In this document: positions 1-7,227 of the stretch, one piece after another
How positions within the stretch are numbered: position 1 is the stretch's first letter
Layout: every line of letters begins with the position of its first letter
Origin: JBKBXU01 sp046313675
GTDB lineage: Bacteria; Bacteroidota; Bacteroidia; Cytophagales; Cytophagaceae
DNA length: 7,361 bases
Direction: 5' to 3'
Assembly: GCA_046313675.1 (NCBI GenBank)
Contig: JBKBXU010000244.1
Span: 1-7,361, forward strand
Translations under genes and position numbers: made by a program
Notes under the pieces: model-generated
Seen by the model: only the letters and a program-made list of their open reading frames with translations
What the model was told of the DNA's origin: nothing
Database searches by the model: none

Positions 1-63
1 TATTACCTATTACCTATTACCTATTACCTATTACCTATTACCTATTACCCCTTACCTATTACC
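1..63. repeat. Heptanucleotide tandem array (TATTACC)n
   Basis: Nine consecutive 7-bp units are visible. Units 1-7 (1-49) are perfect TATTACC, unit 8 (50-56) is CCTTACC, and unit 9 (57-63) is again TATTACC; related pyrimidine-rich sequence (TCTTCCT, ACCTACT) follows. The array reaches the left edge, so its full length is unknown. It is noncoding and starts 10 bp beyond the stop codon of the OmpA-like gene. On the gene's strand the unit is GGTAATA, which contains both TAA and TAG-forming junctions, so every frame is closed and copy-number change could not extend the protein. Confidence 0.95.
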
Positions 64-72
64 TCTTCCTAC

Positions 73-2925
73 CTACTTCCCCATCGATAGTTGATCATTT
101 AAGACCTTAAACTCAATCCTTCTATTCAATTCCCTTCCCTCCTCTTCATCATCATTCGATGCCAGTGGAAATTCCTCCCCATAACCTTTAGCAATCAGCC
201 TACCTTTATCTATACCCTTTGATACCAGGTAACGAACGACAGATTCACACCTTTTTTGGGATAGTATTTTGTTATAAGAAGCAGGTCCCTTGTTGTCTGT
301 ATAACCTGAAATTTCCAGCTTAAGCGAAGGATTGTCTTTTAAAAGTCCTTCCAGTTTAATCAATTCATTGTACGAATCAGAAGTCAGGTTGTGCTTATCA
401 AAGGCAAAATAGATGTTTCGTAACCGCTGGGTATACCCTTTCTCTAACTTTCTAATATCAAGTTCCACTGCTACCGTTTGGGCTTTTTCACCATTGGCAG
501 GCACCTTTACATCTTTTGTCTGATAGCTATACCCATTCTTCTTCACTGTCACACTGTAGGAGCTTTCCTTTTCTGTAAAGGCCTCAAAAGAAAACGACCC
601 TTCCATAGAAGACATCGATTCAGACAGCATCACACCTTTATCATCAAACAACTGAACCTTCACCTCCAACCTGTCTCCGGATTCTCTGTCACTAACCGTT
701 CCAGAGATTACAACCGGCTTCAGAACACCTGTCTGCACTTTTTTCTTAACTTCTTCTCTCAAAGCAAGTGTTTTTTTGTAAGCCACGCTGTCAAAGGGAA
801 TGTAAAAATCCTGATCTTTTTTGGTCAGGTATTTCGTCGGAGCAGGAGCGGCCTTTTCACTACTTTCTGAACTAGATTTAGAGACAGAATTTGAAGTATT
901 ATTGGACACAACCGTTAATGTATTTTCCCCTTTGCTTCTCACTACGATCACATCATTTTCACGGGTAACGGTATTGTCAAAATAAAAACCTTTGGATTTC
1001 AGATCAGGTGAGGGATTCTTTTTTAGGTTTTCAATAATAATAAGTTCTGTCCTGCTGTTGGCAATCCTTCCCTCCATGGATTCATCATCTGTCAGCCTGA
1101 ATCGGTCGCCATATCCTACAGCCCTCATCTTCTCTTTTTCAATGCCTTTGTTCACAAGATATTCAACCACAGCCTGAGCCCGTTTTTGAGATAATTGAAG
1201 ATTATCTTTCGGGGTATCCTTATCAAATGCATGCCCTGCAATCTCTACCATCAACTCAGGATTACTGCTAATGAGATCATAATATCTGTCTAATTCGAAA
1301 TATGATTCCTTCTTTAACTCAGCACTTCCATAATCAAAAAACACGTTATTTAGAACGATTAAACCGCCTTTATCAAGAGGAGTCAAAACAAGGTCTTTTT
1401 TGATGTCATAAAACCCGTTGACAGGAATATTGACATTCTCAGAGTGTGAAAGAAATTTATCTGACTCAACGGTAATTGCATAGTTTTTACCCGGCTCAAG
1501 CACAATAGTATAATTGCCCATAAACTGGGTGCTGTCGTATACAGCCACGATCTTGTTCGTCTCGTTATCTCTTATGGTAATCGTGGCAGGTATAGCCTTC
1601 TCATTTCTGTCAACTACTTTACCATTGAATAATATGAGTGAAACATTGATGTTGTTTCTTGTAATCATGTAAATGTCATGATCACCATAGGAATCATCAC
1701 GAACAGCAGAAAAATAGCCTTTTTTACCATCCGGAGACCATACGAAAAAGAGTTCATCATCCGCAGTATTTATAGGGTATCCGACATTCTCCGGGTCTGA
1801 GAAGGTGAAATCATCTAAGGAAAAAGTAGAAGTAAATATATCAAAACCACCCATAGAGCTATGGCCTTTGGAGCTAAAATACAAAGTTTTACCATCAGCA
1901 TGAATGAAAGGCGCATCCTCGTCAAAAGGCGTATTTACGTTGGGCCCCAAATTCTTTGCAGGCCCCCAGCTTCCATCCGCTTGCCGTAAGCTAACGTAAA
2001 GATCCGTTCCGCCATAACCGCCGGGCCTGTCACTTGTAAAGAACAACAACTTTTCGTCAACAGACATGCTGACACTTGGCTCCCACCCTTTACTATTGAC
2101 GTTTGAATTAAGTTTTTCAGGCAGAGACCATGCATTATTCTTAAACCCTGATAAATAAATATTACCTCCTGAGGTATTCACAGTATCACTTTTGTACACA
2201 AAAAGCTCCTGTCCATCTGCCGAAAAGGCAATGCACGCATCATTACCAGGGGTATTTACATCTCCGGGAATATTTTCGGGCTTCGTCCAGACACCATTTT
2301 CTCTATAGGAAACATATATATCTTCAAAATAACCACCATCAACATCAATAAGGCCACCGGTGGAAGAAGGCCTTCGTGAGGTAAAGATTAGCACCTGCTC
2401 ATTGGCAGAGATTACCGGGGCATATTCCGGATATTCGGAATTGATAACATCACCAAGATTTTCAATGGTAACATCCACCGGACTTTCCATCAAATTAAGA
2501 CCGGATTTACACCTCTGTATTTCCTGCTCAATGTCATCTTTAAGGTTCTTGCTTTTGTTTCTACTGATCTCATAAAGCCGAATGGCATTCTGAAAATCAT
2601 GTTCCAGGTGATAAGTTTTAGCATAGTAGAAATCTATATCATCTTTGGAATAGCCGGCATCTTTACTCTTTCTTATATATTCAATACCCCGTCGCTTTGG
2701 CGAAGTTTTGATATAACATATGCCGATACGAGCCATGGTTTCAGAACTGTTTGGCTTTAAACTATCCAGCTTCATGTACAGATGAAGCGCTTCCCGGTAA
2801 TATTCATTATAATAAAAATCTTCCGCCTCCTTTTTCAACAGCTTCAAATCTTCTTTCTGTCCAAAAGCCGGAAAGAACAAAATAATATTACACACAAAAA
2901 AAATCCCTGCAATCTTTAACATCAC
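73..2925 (-). CDS. Periplasmic TPR / PD40 beta-propeller / CRD / OmpA-family protein with a doubled CRD-OmpA module
   Basis: This is a probable cell-envelope scaffold protein that binds peptidoglycan. Residues 1-22 form a signal peptide (likely cleavage after A-F-G); no lipobox Cys follows. Helical TPR-like repeats span about 28-145. A PD40/WD40-like propeller spans about 150-425, with repeated FTSRRP, FTSDRPGGYGGTDLY and YFSSKG-GGFDIF blades. Then come a carboxypeptidase-regulatory-like domain (CRD, 432-515), an OmpA C-terminal domain (525-632), a Ser-rich linker (633-737), a second CRD (738-823) and a second OmpA domain (834-945). The second OmpA domain keeps Asp877, Arg892 and the NRR signature; the first has Phe567 at the Asp position. 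TPR-propeller-CRD-OmpA is the known order of type IX secretion protein PorE, but PorE has one CRD-OmpA unit and a lipid anchor, so equivalence is not claimed. The first possible start is GTG (2923-2925), followed directly by ATG (2920-2922); ATG is the likelier start, giving 949 residues. Numbering here counts from GTG. No porP/sprF-type neighbour is present. Confidence 0.93.
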   Translation of the reverse strand: MMLKIAGIFFVCNIILFFPAFGQKEDLKLLKKEAEDFYYNEYYREALHLYMKLDSLKPNSSETMARIGICYIKTSPKRRGIEYIRKSKDAGYSKDDIDFYYAKTYHLEHDFQNAIRLYEISRNKSKNLKDDIEQEIQRCKSGLNLMESPVDVTIENLGDVINSEYPEYAPVISANEQVLIFTSRRPSSTGGLIDVDGGYFEDIYVSYRENGVWTKPENIPGDVNTPGNDACIAFSADGQELFVYKSDTVNTSGGNIYLSGFKNNAWSLPEKLNSNVNSKGWEPSVSMSVDEKLLFFTSDRPGGYGGTDLYVSLRQADGSWGPAKNLGPNVNTPFDEDAPFIHADGKTLYFSSKGHSSMGGFDIFTSTFSLDDFTFSDPENVGYPINTADDELFFVWSPDGKKGYFSAVRDDSYGDHDIYMITRNNINVSLILFNGKVVDRNEKAIPATITIRDNETNKIVAVYDSTQFMGNYTIVLEPGKNYAITVESDKFLSHSENVNIPVNGFYDIKKDLVLTPLDKGGLIVLNNVFFDYGSAELKKESYFELDRYYDLISSNPELMVEIAGHAFDKDTPKDNLQLSQKRAQAVVEYLVNKGIEKEKMRAVGYGDRFRLTDDESMEGRIANSRTELIIIENLKKNPSPDLKSKGFYFDNTVTRENDVIVVRSKGENTLTVVSNNTSNSVSKSSSESSEKAAPAPTKYLTKKDQDFYIPFDSVAYKKTLALREEVKKKVQTGVLKPVVISGTVSDRESGDRLEVKVQLFDDKGVMLSESMSSMEGSFSFEAFTEKESSYSVTVKKNGYSYQTKDVKVPANGEKAQTVAVELDIRKLEKGYTQRLRNIYFAFDKHNLTSDSYNELIKLEGLLKDNPSLKLEISGYTDNKGPASYNKILSQKRCESVVRYLVSKGIDKGRLIAKGYGEEFPLASNDDEEEGRELNRRIEFKVLNDQLSMGK

Positions 2926-3198
2926 TTAAAATCAATTAAATCAAATTATTAAGTTTTTACTGATATTCATTTAAGAAGGTTGTAGTCCTGCATCAATAAA
3001 AAAACTATTTAGACAGAACAGCCATTTAACTCTTTATTATGACATATAAACAAGACATAACAAAGCCAAACAAGACCATATTTTATGATTTTTCAGACAC
3101 TGATATCGGAAATTGGTAAATTTATTTACTTTTTGGCAGGATTATTCCAATAAAAAATTGTTTTACTATATATTTGAATCTATATAGAACCTCACCGG
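2926..3198. other. Divergent intergenic region between the OmpA-like and methyltransferase genes
   Basis: This 273-bp AT-rich spacer must hold promoters for both flanking genes. On the plus strand a -7-like TATATTTG lies at 3169-3176. For the minus-strand gene only a weak, one-base-short form (TAATTTG, around 2942-2948) is visible, beside a 7-bp direct repeat AAATCAA at 2929-2935 and 2938-2944. I see no RNA gene, riboswitch-like structure or convincing small gene. Confidence 0.6.
3169..3176 (+). promoter_or_regulatory. Candidate -7 element (TATATTTG) for the methyltransferase gene
   Basis: The octamer matches the Bacteroidota -7 consensus TAnnTTTG exactly and lies 22 bp before the ATG at 3199, implying a very short leader of about 15 nt. 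No TTTG or TTG is found at the usual 19-21 bp upstream; the nearest TTG (3158-3160) is only 8 bp away. The site is therefore half supported. Confidence 0.4.
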
Positions 3199-3963
3199 AT
3201 GAAATACATTATAAGTTTAGTTATTCGTAAAGTCCCAAGAAAATATCTTCAGCGGGTCAGTCATTTTGCCTTGGGCTTTATGGCCCTGTTTTATAAAGGA
3301 AATAAGGTTGAGGATCCTATTAGTGGAAAAACCTACAGAAAATTCCTCCCCTATGGAAGAGTCCCAAGGGAAAACGCCTTATGTCCGGGTTCCTTATCTC
3401 TGGAAAGGCACCGTTTGATGTGGCTGTACTTAAAGGAGAAAACCAACTTTTTTACAGCCCCGCTCAAAGTTCTACATATAGCTCCGGAGCATTGCTTTAT
3501 AGACAGATTTGAAGCCCTGAAAAACCTTGAGTACATAACAGCCGACATTGAATCTCCATTAGCAAAAGTAAAAATGGATGTTCACCAAATTCCTTTTGAC
3601 GATAATACCTTTGATGTGTGTTTTTGCAATCACGTGATGGAGCACGTGGATGATGACATTAAGGCCATGTCAGAAATCAACAGAGTGCTAAAGCCGGGTG
3701 GCTGGGCTATTATCCAATCGCCCATTGATGAGAGCCTGGAAAGCACCTATGAAGACCCAAGCATAGTGACGCCGGCAGAAAGAGAAAAAGCCTACGGCCA
3801 AAACGATCATGTACGAACCTATGGCAGAGATTATGCAGACAGGCTAACAAAAGGTGGCTTTAACGTAAGTGAAGAAACCTATGTACAGGAACTCCCGGCT
3901 GAAAAAATTGAGCGCTATGCCTTGCCAAAAAATGAGATTATATATTTATGCAGAAAGGGGTGA
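3199..3963 (+). CDS. Class I SAM-dependent methyltransferase (Methyltransf_11-like)
   Basis: The 254-residue protein transfers a methyl group from S-adenosylmethionine to an unknown acceptor, probably in the cytoplasm. The Rossmann core starts at about residue 89. Motif I is VLHIAPE (91-97) in place of the usual glycine-rich D-x-G-x-G loop. An acidic residue follows strand 2 (TAD, Asp116), then MDVHQIPF (126-133), NHVMEHV (144-150) and LKPGGWAIIQSP (164-175), all typical of Methyltransf_11. A conserved-looking HVRTYGRDYADRL stretch (204-216) and K-GGF follow near the end. The N-terminal 80 residues are basic and hydrophobic, then carry ENALCPGSLSLERHRLMWLYL-type sequence (59-78 region), which I recall as typical of a Bacteroidota methyltransferase family lacking an assigned substrate. 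ATG at 3199 is the chosen start; there is no Shine-Dalgarno sequence. The gene stands alone, divergent from the OmpA-like gene and convergent with the lipoprotein gene, so context does not suggest a substrate. Confidence 0.9.
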   Translation: MKYIISLVIRKVPRKYLQRVSHFALGFMALFYKGNKVEDPISGKTYRKFLPYGRVPRENALCPGSLSLERHRLMWLYLKEKTNFFTAPLKVLHIAPEHCFIDRFEALKNLEYITADIESPLAKVKMDVHQIPFDDNTFDVCFCNHVMEHVDDDIKAMSEINRVLKPGGWAIIQSPIDESLESTYEDPSIVTPAEREKAYGQNDHVRTYGRDYADRLTKGGFNVSEETYVQELPAEKIERYALPKNEIIYLCRKG

Positions 3964-4162
3964 GTTGGTAATAAGCTAGAATTTTGTTGACATATTTGTG
4001 TGCGAGCAAGAGGTTCGAACTCCCTTGTCATATTCTTAATTGATCCCTAAAATCACCCTGTAAAAATAAGAAGTCCAAAAACATACGCCTCCCGGATTTC
4101 TTTTCTGCCTTTTTCCTAAAATACGAATATATAGCACCCTGAGGAGCTCTCTAAAAGTAATT
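3964..4162. other. Convergent intergenic region
   Basis: This 199-bp spacer lies between two converging stop codons. I find no strong GC-rich hairpin followed by a T-run on either strand, so the terminators are not identifiable. The region contains a 25-nt stretch on the minus strand (4000-4024) that resembles the 3' part of a tRNA; no complete tRNA can be folded around it. No protein-coding signal is visible. Confidence 0.6.
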
Positions 4163-4771
4163 TTATTCTTCTATTGTTAAATTGAAGGTGATATCCCAGT
4201 CTATATCATCACTATCATAGCTTGATGTGGCGGACTTCACTCCCGGTTGATGCGCTAAAACTGCTCTGAATTTAGCATTTTCAACAGGAGCTCCAGTTGT
4301 CCATTCTGTTTTCAGGCCTATTGGTAAATTATTTTCATCAAAATCAAGGTAATTGATTACCCCATTTCGGTCATGGATATTTCCTATACCTACAGGAGAA
4401 GCAAAAACATTTTCATCAAAGGCATAAAACAATTGGTGTTCATCTTCTTCATCTTTTATTTCTTCCAGCACGTTCTCCACGGGGTTCATCAAACGGTTTT
4501 CCATTACATAGGTAAGAATATACGTTTGTCCGGTTTTTAAAACTGGATGCTGAAGTATCACCGGTTCCTTAGGGCCAAAACCGTCTTCATCTTCCCAAAT
4601 TCCTTTAACCACGTCCCCGGGAGTATTTTGGTTTGTAAAAATAAATTCAATGTAGGTAAATTCTTCAACCTCATTCTCTTCTATCGGAGGTGCAATGTCT
4701 TCTTTTATACAAGCAGCTAAAGAAAATAAAGCAAGCAGTAAAAAAATACCCAACTTATTTGAATTCTTCAT
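4163..4771 (-). CDS. Small, probably surface-exposed lipoprotein partnered with a TonB receptor
   Basis: The 202-residue protein has a type II signal peptide: a hydrophobic stretch (8-19) and lipobox L-A-A-C with Cys21. Residues +3 to +5 after the Cys (+1) are K-E-D, fitting the Bacteroidota lipoprotein export signal K-(D/E)2 that sends lipoproteins to the outer surface. The mature part is acidic and beta-rich in appearance, with a D-E-D-G-x-G-P segment (61-67), NPVENVLEEIKDEEDEHQLFY (96-116) and a LAHQPGVKS motif (172-180). I recall similar proteins beside TonB receptors in Bacteroidota, sometimes named 'type 1 periplasmic binding fold' proteins; this is memory and does not establish the fold. 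At 202 residues it is far too small for SusD. Its ATG follows the receptor stop codon after three bases (TAA-ACC-ATG), so the two are co-transcribed and probably translationally coupled. His75, His112, His133 and His174 plus many acids could bind metal, which is speculative. Confidence 0.85.
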   Translation of the reverse strand: MKNSNKLGIFLLLALFSLAACIKEDIAPPIEENEVEEFTYIEFIFTNQNTPGDVVKGIWEDEDGFGPKEPVILQHPVLKTGQTYILTYVMENRLMNPVENVLEEIKDEEDEHQLFYAFDENVFASPVGIGNIHDRNGVINYLDFDENNLPIGLKTEWTTGAPVENAKFRAVLAHQPGVKSATSSYDSDDIDWDITFNLTIEE

Positions 4772-4774
4772 GGT

Positions 4775-7177
4775 TTAAAATTTATAGGTTAGTGATAAAA
4801 TTATATTTCTGCCTAAATCATCAGCGAAATACCTCATAAGGTTTAAGTAGTCCCTGTAACTGGTATTGAGAGCATTTGTAACTTCCACGGAAGCGGCAAA
4901 CCTGTTTTTTTCAGCTCTTACAAAGAAGTTAAGTAGAAAATACCCATCAGGAGCAGGTTGGAAATCAAATATTTCATCCCCAATACCCAGTTCAACATTC
5001 CCTTCAATTAAATCTCTGACACTAATAAATCGTGGTGCCTGAAATTGCCTGAAGGTATAAGAAGGCTCTACAGAAAATTCAAGCATGCTTAATTTCCAGA
5101 TGCCGGTTTTCCGCCAGCTTAATGAGTAATTGATGTTAATCGGTGGTTGATTAATCAGCGGTTCATCTCTCTCTACATTCCTCGACCATATATAACTAGC
5201 CCCGAAGGTTCCTTTTAATGAAGGTGTAAAAAACCTGGAATAGGTTAAATCCACTCCCGTGAATAAGGCATCGGCCTGATCAATAATAAATGTGGGCATT
5301 GGTCCTCTGGCTGTACCCAAAACTCCTATTGGACGGCTGAAGATAAAATTTCCGATGTAGTTTACATAGGCAGATGCATTCAGCCGGTGCTTCCCTTTGC
5401 GAAGCTCCAGCTCGTTAATAAATTTGTAGCTTTGCTCGGGTTTAACACCGCTTTCTTGCAAAGGTATCACCCTGTCGGCCCTTATTCTGTTGTTTTCATC
5501 AGGTTCATAACGCAAGAGGCCAAACATGGTCCGCGCTTCATGTTGACCAAAACTGAATAGCTCTGCCATATTAGGAGGTCTCCAGCCAGATCCAATGTTG
5601 CTTCTGAAAACTACAGAACTATTCAACTCACGAACCAAGCCAAGGCTGGTTGTCACATTAGAAAAACTAAAGTTGTCTCTAAAAATATTCTGTCGGTTAT
5701 CCCTTCCTCCTACCACACTTTCTTCAAAATCATACCTGATCCCAGCTTCCCAAAGATTCTTACCTGATTTAAGGTTTTCTATACCAAAAACACTAAACCT
5801 CCTGCTGCGGTAATTGGGAATAAAAGGTGTTACATTAGTACCCGGATTATTCGTATTATTTTGGATAAACGTCTGAACACCGATGATCCCATTCAGCTTC
5901 TTACCAACGCTATGATTCCACTCAGCCTGTAAATCATCGGTGATCAAATCAAGGTCAAAAATGGGAAGTTCAGAGTTTCGTCTTACATCAAACTCCTGTC
6001 GTTCATTAACTTGCCGAGCATACTTAAAGGTTAAATAACTATTTTCAGAATAATGCCAGTTAGCAGAAAGTGAAGCCAACTGATGTCGGGCAGTTTGATT
6101 AGGTTCATTAATATCGTATGAAAACTCCCTGATAAACGAAGGCCGCTCTGCTTCAAAATTACGGATCAGGGCAGGCCCGCTGCTTCCAACAGATGACCGT
6201 AGAATGCCCAGGTTCTGGTTAATCAGGCTGTAATTCAGCTTTACATCGAAATTCCCCCTTTGGTAACGGACTCCGGCCTGTAAAGCATAAGATTTTGCAC
6301 CGGTATTGGTTAGCATATAATCGGGAGTATGCCGGTCACCGATGCGGTTATAGTTTCCACCTATATGATAGCTAAAGTTCTTATACCCCTGTCCTGCACT
6401 CGCATTAATTCCATAACCCCTTCCGTTGCTTTGGTAGCTGTTTGTTACCTGACCATACAGTTTTTTATTAAGGGGCATCGGATGATTTTCTACGATTACC
6501 ACACCACCGAGTGCATCAGGCCCGTACCTGAGTCCTCCAGCTCCTTTTACTATAGTGATTCTCTCGGCACCTGCTACATCTATTTCGGGAGCATGATCGT
6601 TTCCCCAATTCTGAAAACCGTGTTTAAAACCATTATTAAGAATCAAGATACGATTACCATAAAGGCCGTGTATTACAGGAAGCTGAATATTTGCTCCGGT
6701 AGAAACAAAAGAAACTCCATCAATTCTAGAAATTGCAGTTCCCAGGCCCATTGAACTGTTGCGGCTCAAAAGGCCTTTTCCTACATATTGTCGGGACAAA
6801 GATTGCGTTTCCCCCTTCTTTTTGCCCTCGCTTTTAATTATTACTTCTTCCAATACCTCCTCTTGAAAGCTCAACTGTATCAAAGTAGGTTCTCTTTCGT
6901 TTAATTGAACTACTTTTTGCTGGTAACCTATAAAAGTTATTATAACCTTGCCTTCAAAATGAGAAGGCAATTGGATTGAAAAGATTCCTTTTTTATCAGA
7001 AATTACCGCAAGCGTACTATCTTCCATGCTTCTGATAAAAGCTCCTTCTAATTTCTCACCGGTAGTTACATCAATGACTTTCCCAACATACGTCTTATCC
7101 AGGTCTTGCGCAACAAGCACCTTGATAGGATAAGAAAGTATAAATAAGAAAATAAGAAAGTTAAAAAGCTTGCTCAC
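4775..7177 (-). CDS. TonB-dependent outer-membrane receptor with N-terminal CRD-like domain
   Basis: This 800-residue receptor would import a scarce ligand across the outer membrane using TonB-ExbBD energy. It has a signal peptide (cleavage near V-L-V-A23), a carboxypeptidase-regulatory-like domain (about 30-105) common in Bacteroidota receptors, and a TonB-box-like LEEVII (109-114). The plug follows (about 130-235), with VIHGLYGNRILILNNG, WGNDHAPEID (191-200), then ERITIVKGAGGLRYGPDALGG (205-225). The beta-barrel (about 240-800) contains the RPPNMAELF segment (533-541) and ends in the canonical aromatic residue (Y-K-F). Its length and small lipoprotein partner argue against SusC, which is about 1000 residues and paired with SusD. 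Plug sequences of this H-x-P-E-I-D type are, to my knowledge, seen in metal- or heme-related receptors, but the substrate is unproven. The start is GTG (7175-7177): the only nearby ATG (7179-7181) is out of frame, and the in-frame codons upstream reach a stop (7190-7192) without another ATG. It heads the operon; the lipoprotein follows at once. Confidence 0.94.
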   Translation of the reverse strand: MSKLFNFLIFLFILSYPIKVLVAQDLDKTYVGKVIDVTTGEKLEGAFIRSMEDSTLAVISDKKGIFSIQLPSHFEGKVIITFIGYQQKVVQLNEREPTLIQLSFQEEVLEEVIIKSEGKKKGETQSLSRQYVGKGLLSRNSSMGLGTAISRIDGVSFVSTGANIQLPVIHGLYGNRILILNNGFKHGFQNWGNDHAPEIDVAGAERITIVKGAGGLRYGPDALGGVVIVENHPMPLNKKLYGQVTNSYQSNGRGYGINASAGQGYKNFSYHIGGNYNRIGDRHTPDYMLTNTGAKSYALQAGVRYQRGNFDVKLNYSLINQNLGILRSSVGSSGPALIRNFEAERPSFIREFSYDINEPNQTARHQLASLSANWHYSENSYLTFKYARQVNERQEFDVRRNSELPIFDLDLITDDLQAEWNHSVGKKLNGIIGVQTFIQNNTNNPGTNVTPFIPNYRSRRFSVFGIENLKSGKNLWEAGIRYDFEESVVGGRDNRQNIFRDNFSFSNVTTSLGLVRELNSSVVFRSNIGSGWRPPNMAELFSFGQHEARTMFGLLRYEPDENNRIRADRVIPLQESGVKPEQSYKFINELELRKGKHRLNASAYVNYIGNFIFSRPIGVLGTARGPMPTFIIDQADALFTGVDLTYSRFFTPSLKGTFGASYIWSRNVERDEPLINQPPININYSLSWRKTGIWKLSMLEFSVEPSYTFRQFQAPRFISVRDLIEGNVELGIGDEIFDFQPAPDGYFLLNFFVRAEKNRFAASVEVTNALNTSYRDYLNLMRYFADDLGRNIILSLTYKF

Positions 7178-7227
7178 GCATTTTTTGATTTACCTAATCA
7201 TCACCAAACATCCAGTATAAAAAATTG

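Noticed and set aside
478..870. Plus-strand 130-codon open frame
   Set aside because: It lies antisense to the well-supported linker and second CRD of the OmpA-family gene; its translation is His/Phe-rich without domain character, as expected of a shadow frame.
2162..2176. TACCTC-CT-GAGGTA inverted repeat
   Set aside because: It is a short perfect hairpin inside the PD40 coding region with no regulatory context; a chance palindrome is the simplest explanation.
3039..3119. 26-codon plus-strand ORF (begins MTYKQDITK) in the divergent spacer
   Set aside because: It is short, without a ribosome-binding or promoter signal, recognisable family or coding bias; open frames of this size are expected by chance in AT-rich DNA.
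6329..6754. Plus-strand 141-codon open frame
   Set aside because: It is antisense to the receptor plug and first barrel strands, whose conserved motifs are clear; the Ile/Ser-rich product has no recognisable domain.
4775..7177. Reading the receptor/lipoprotein pair as a SusC/SusD glycan-uptake pair
   Set aside because: The receptor is about 200 residues shorter than typical SusC, the lipoprotein is less than half the size of SusD with no TPR-like helices, and no glycan-degrading enzyme is nearby.
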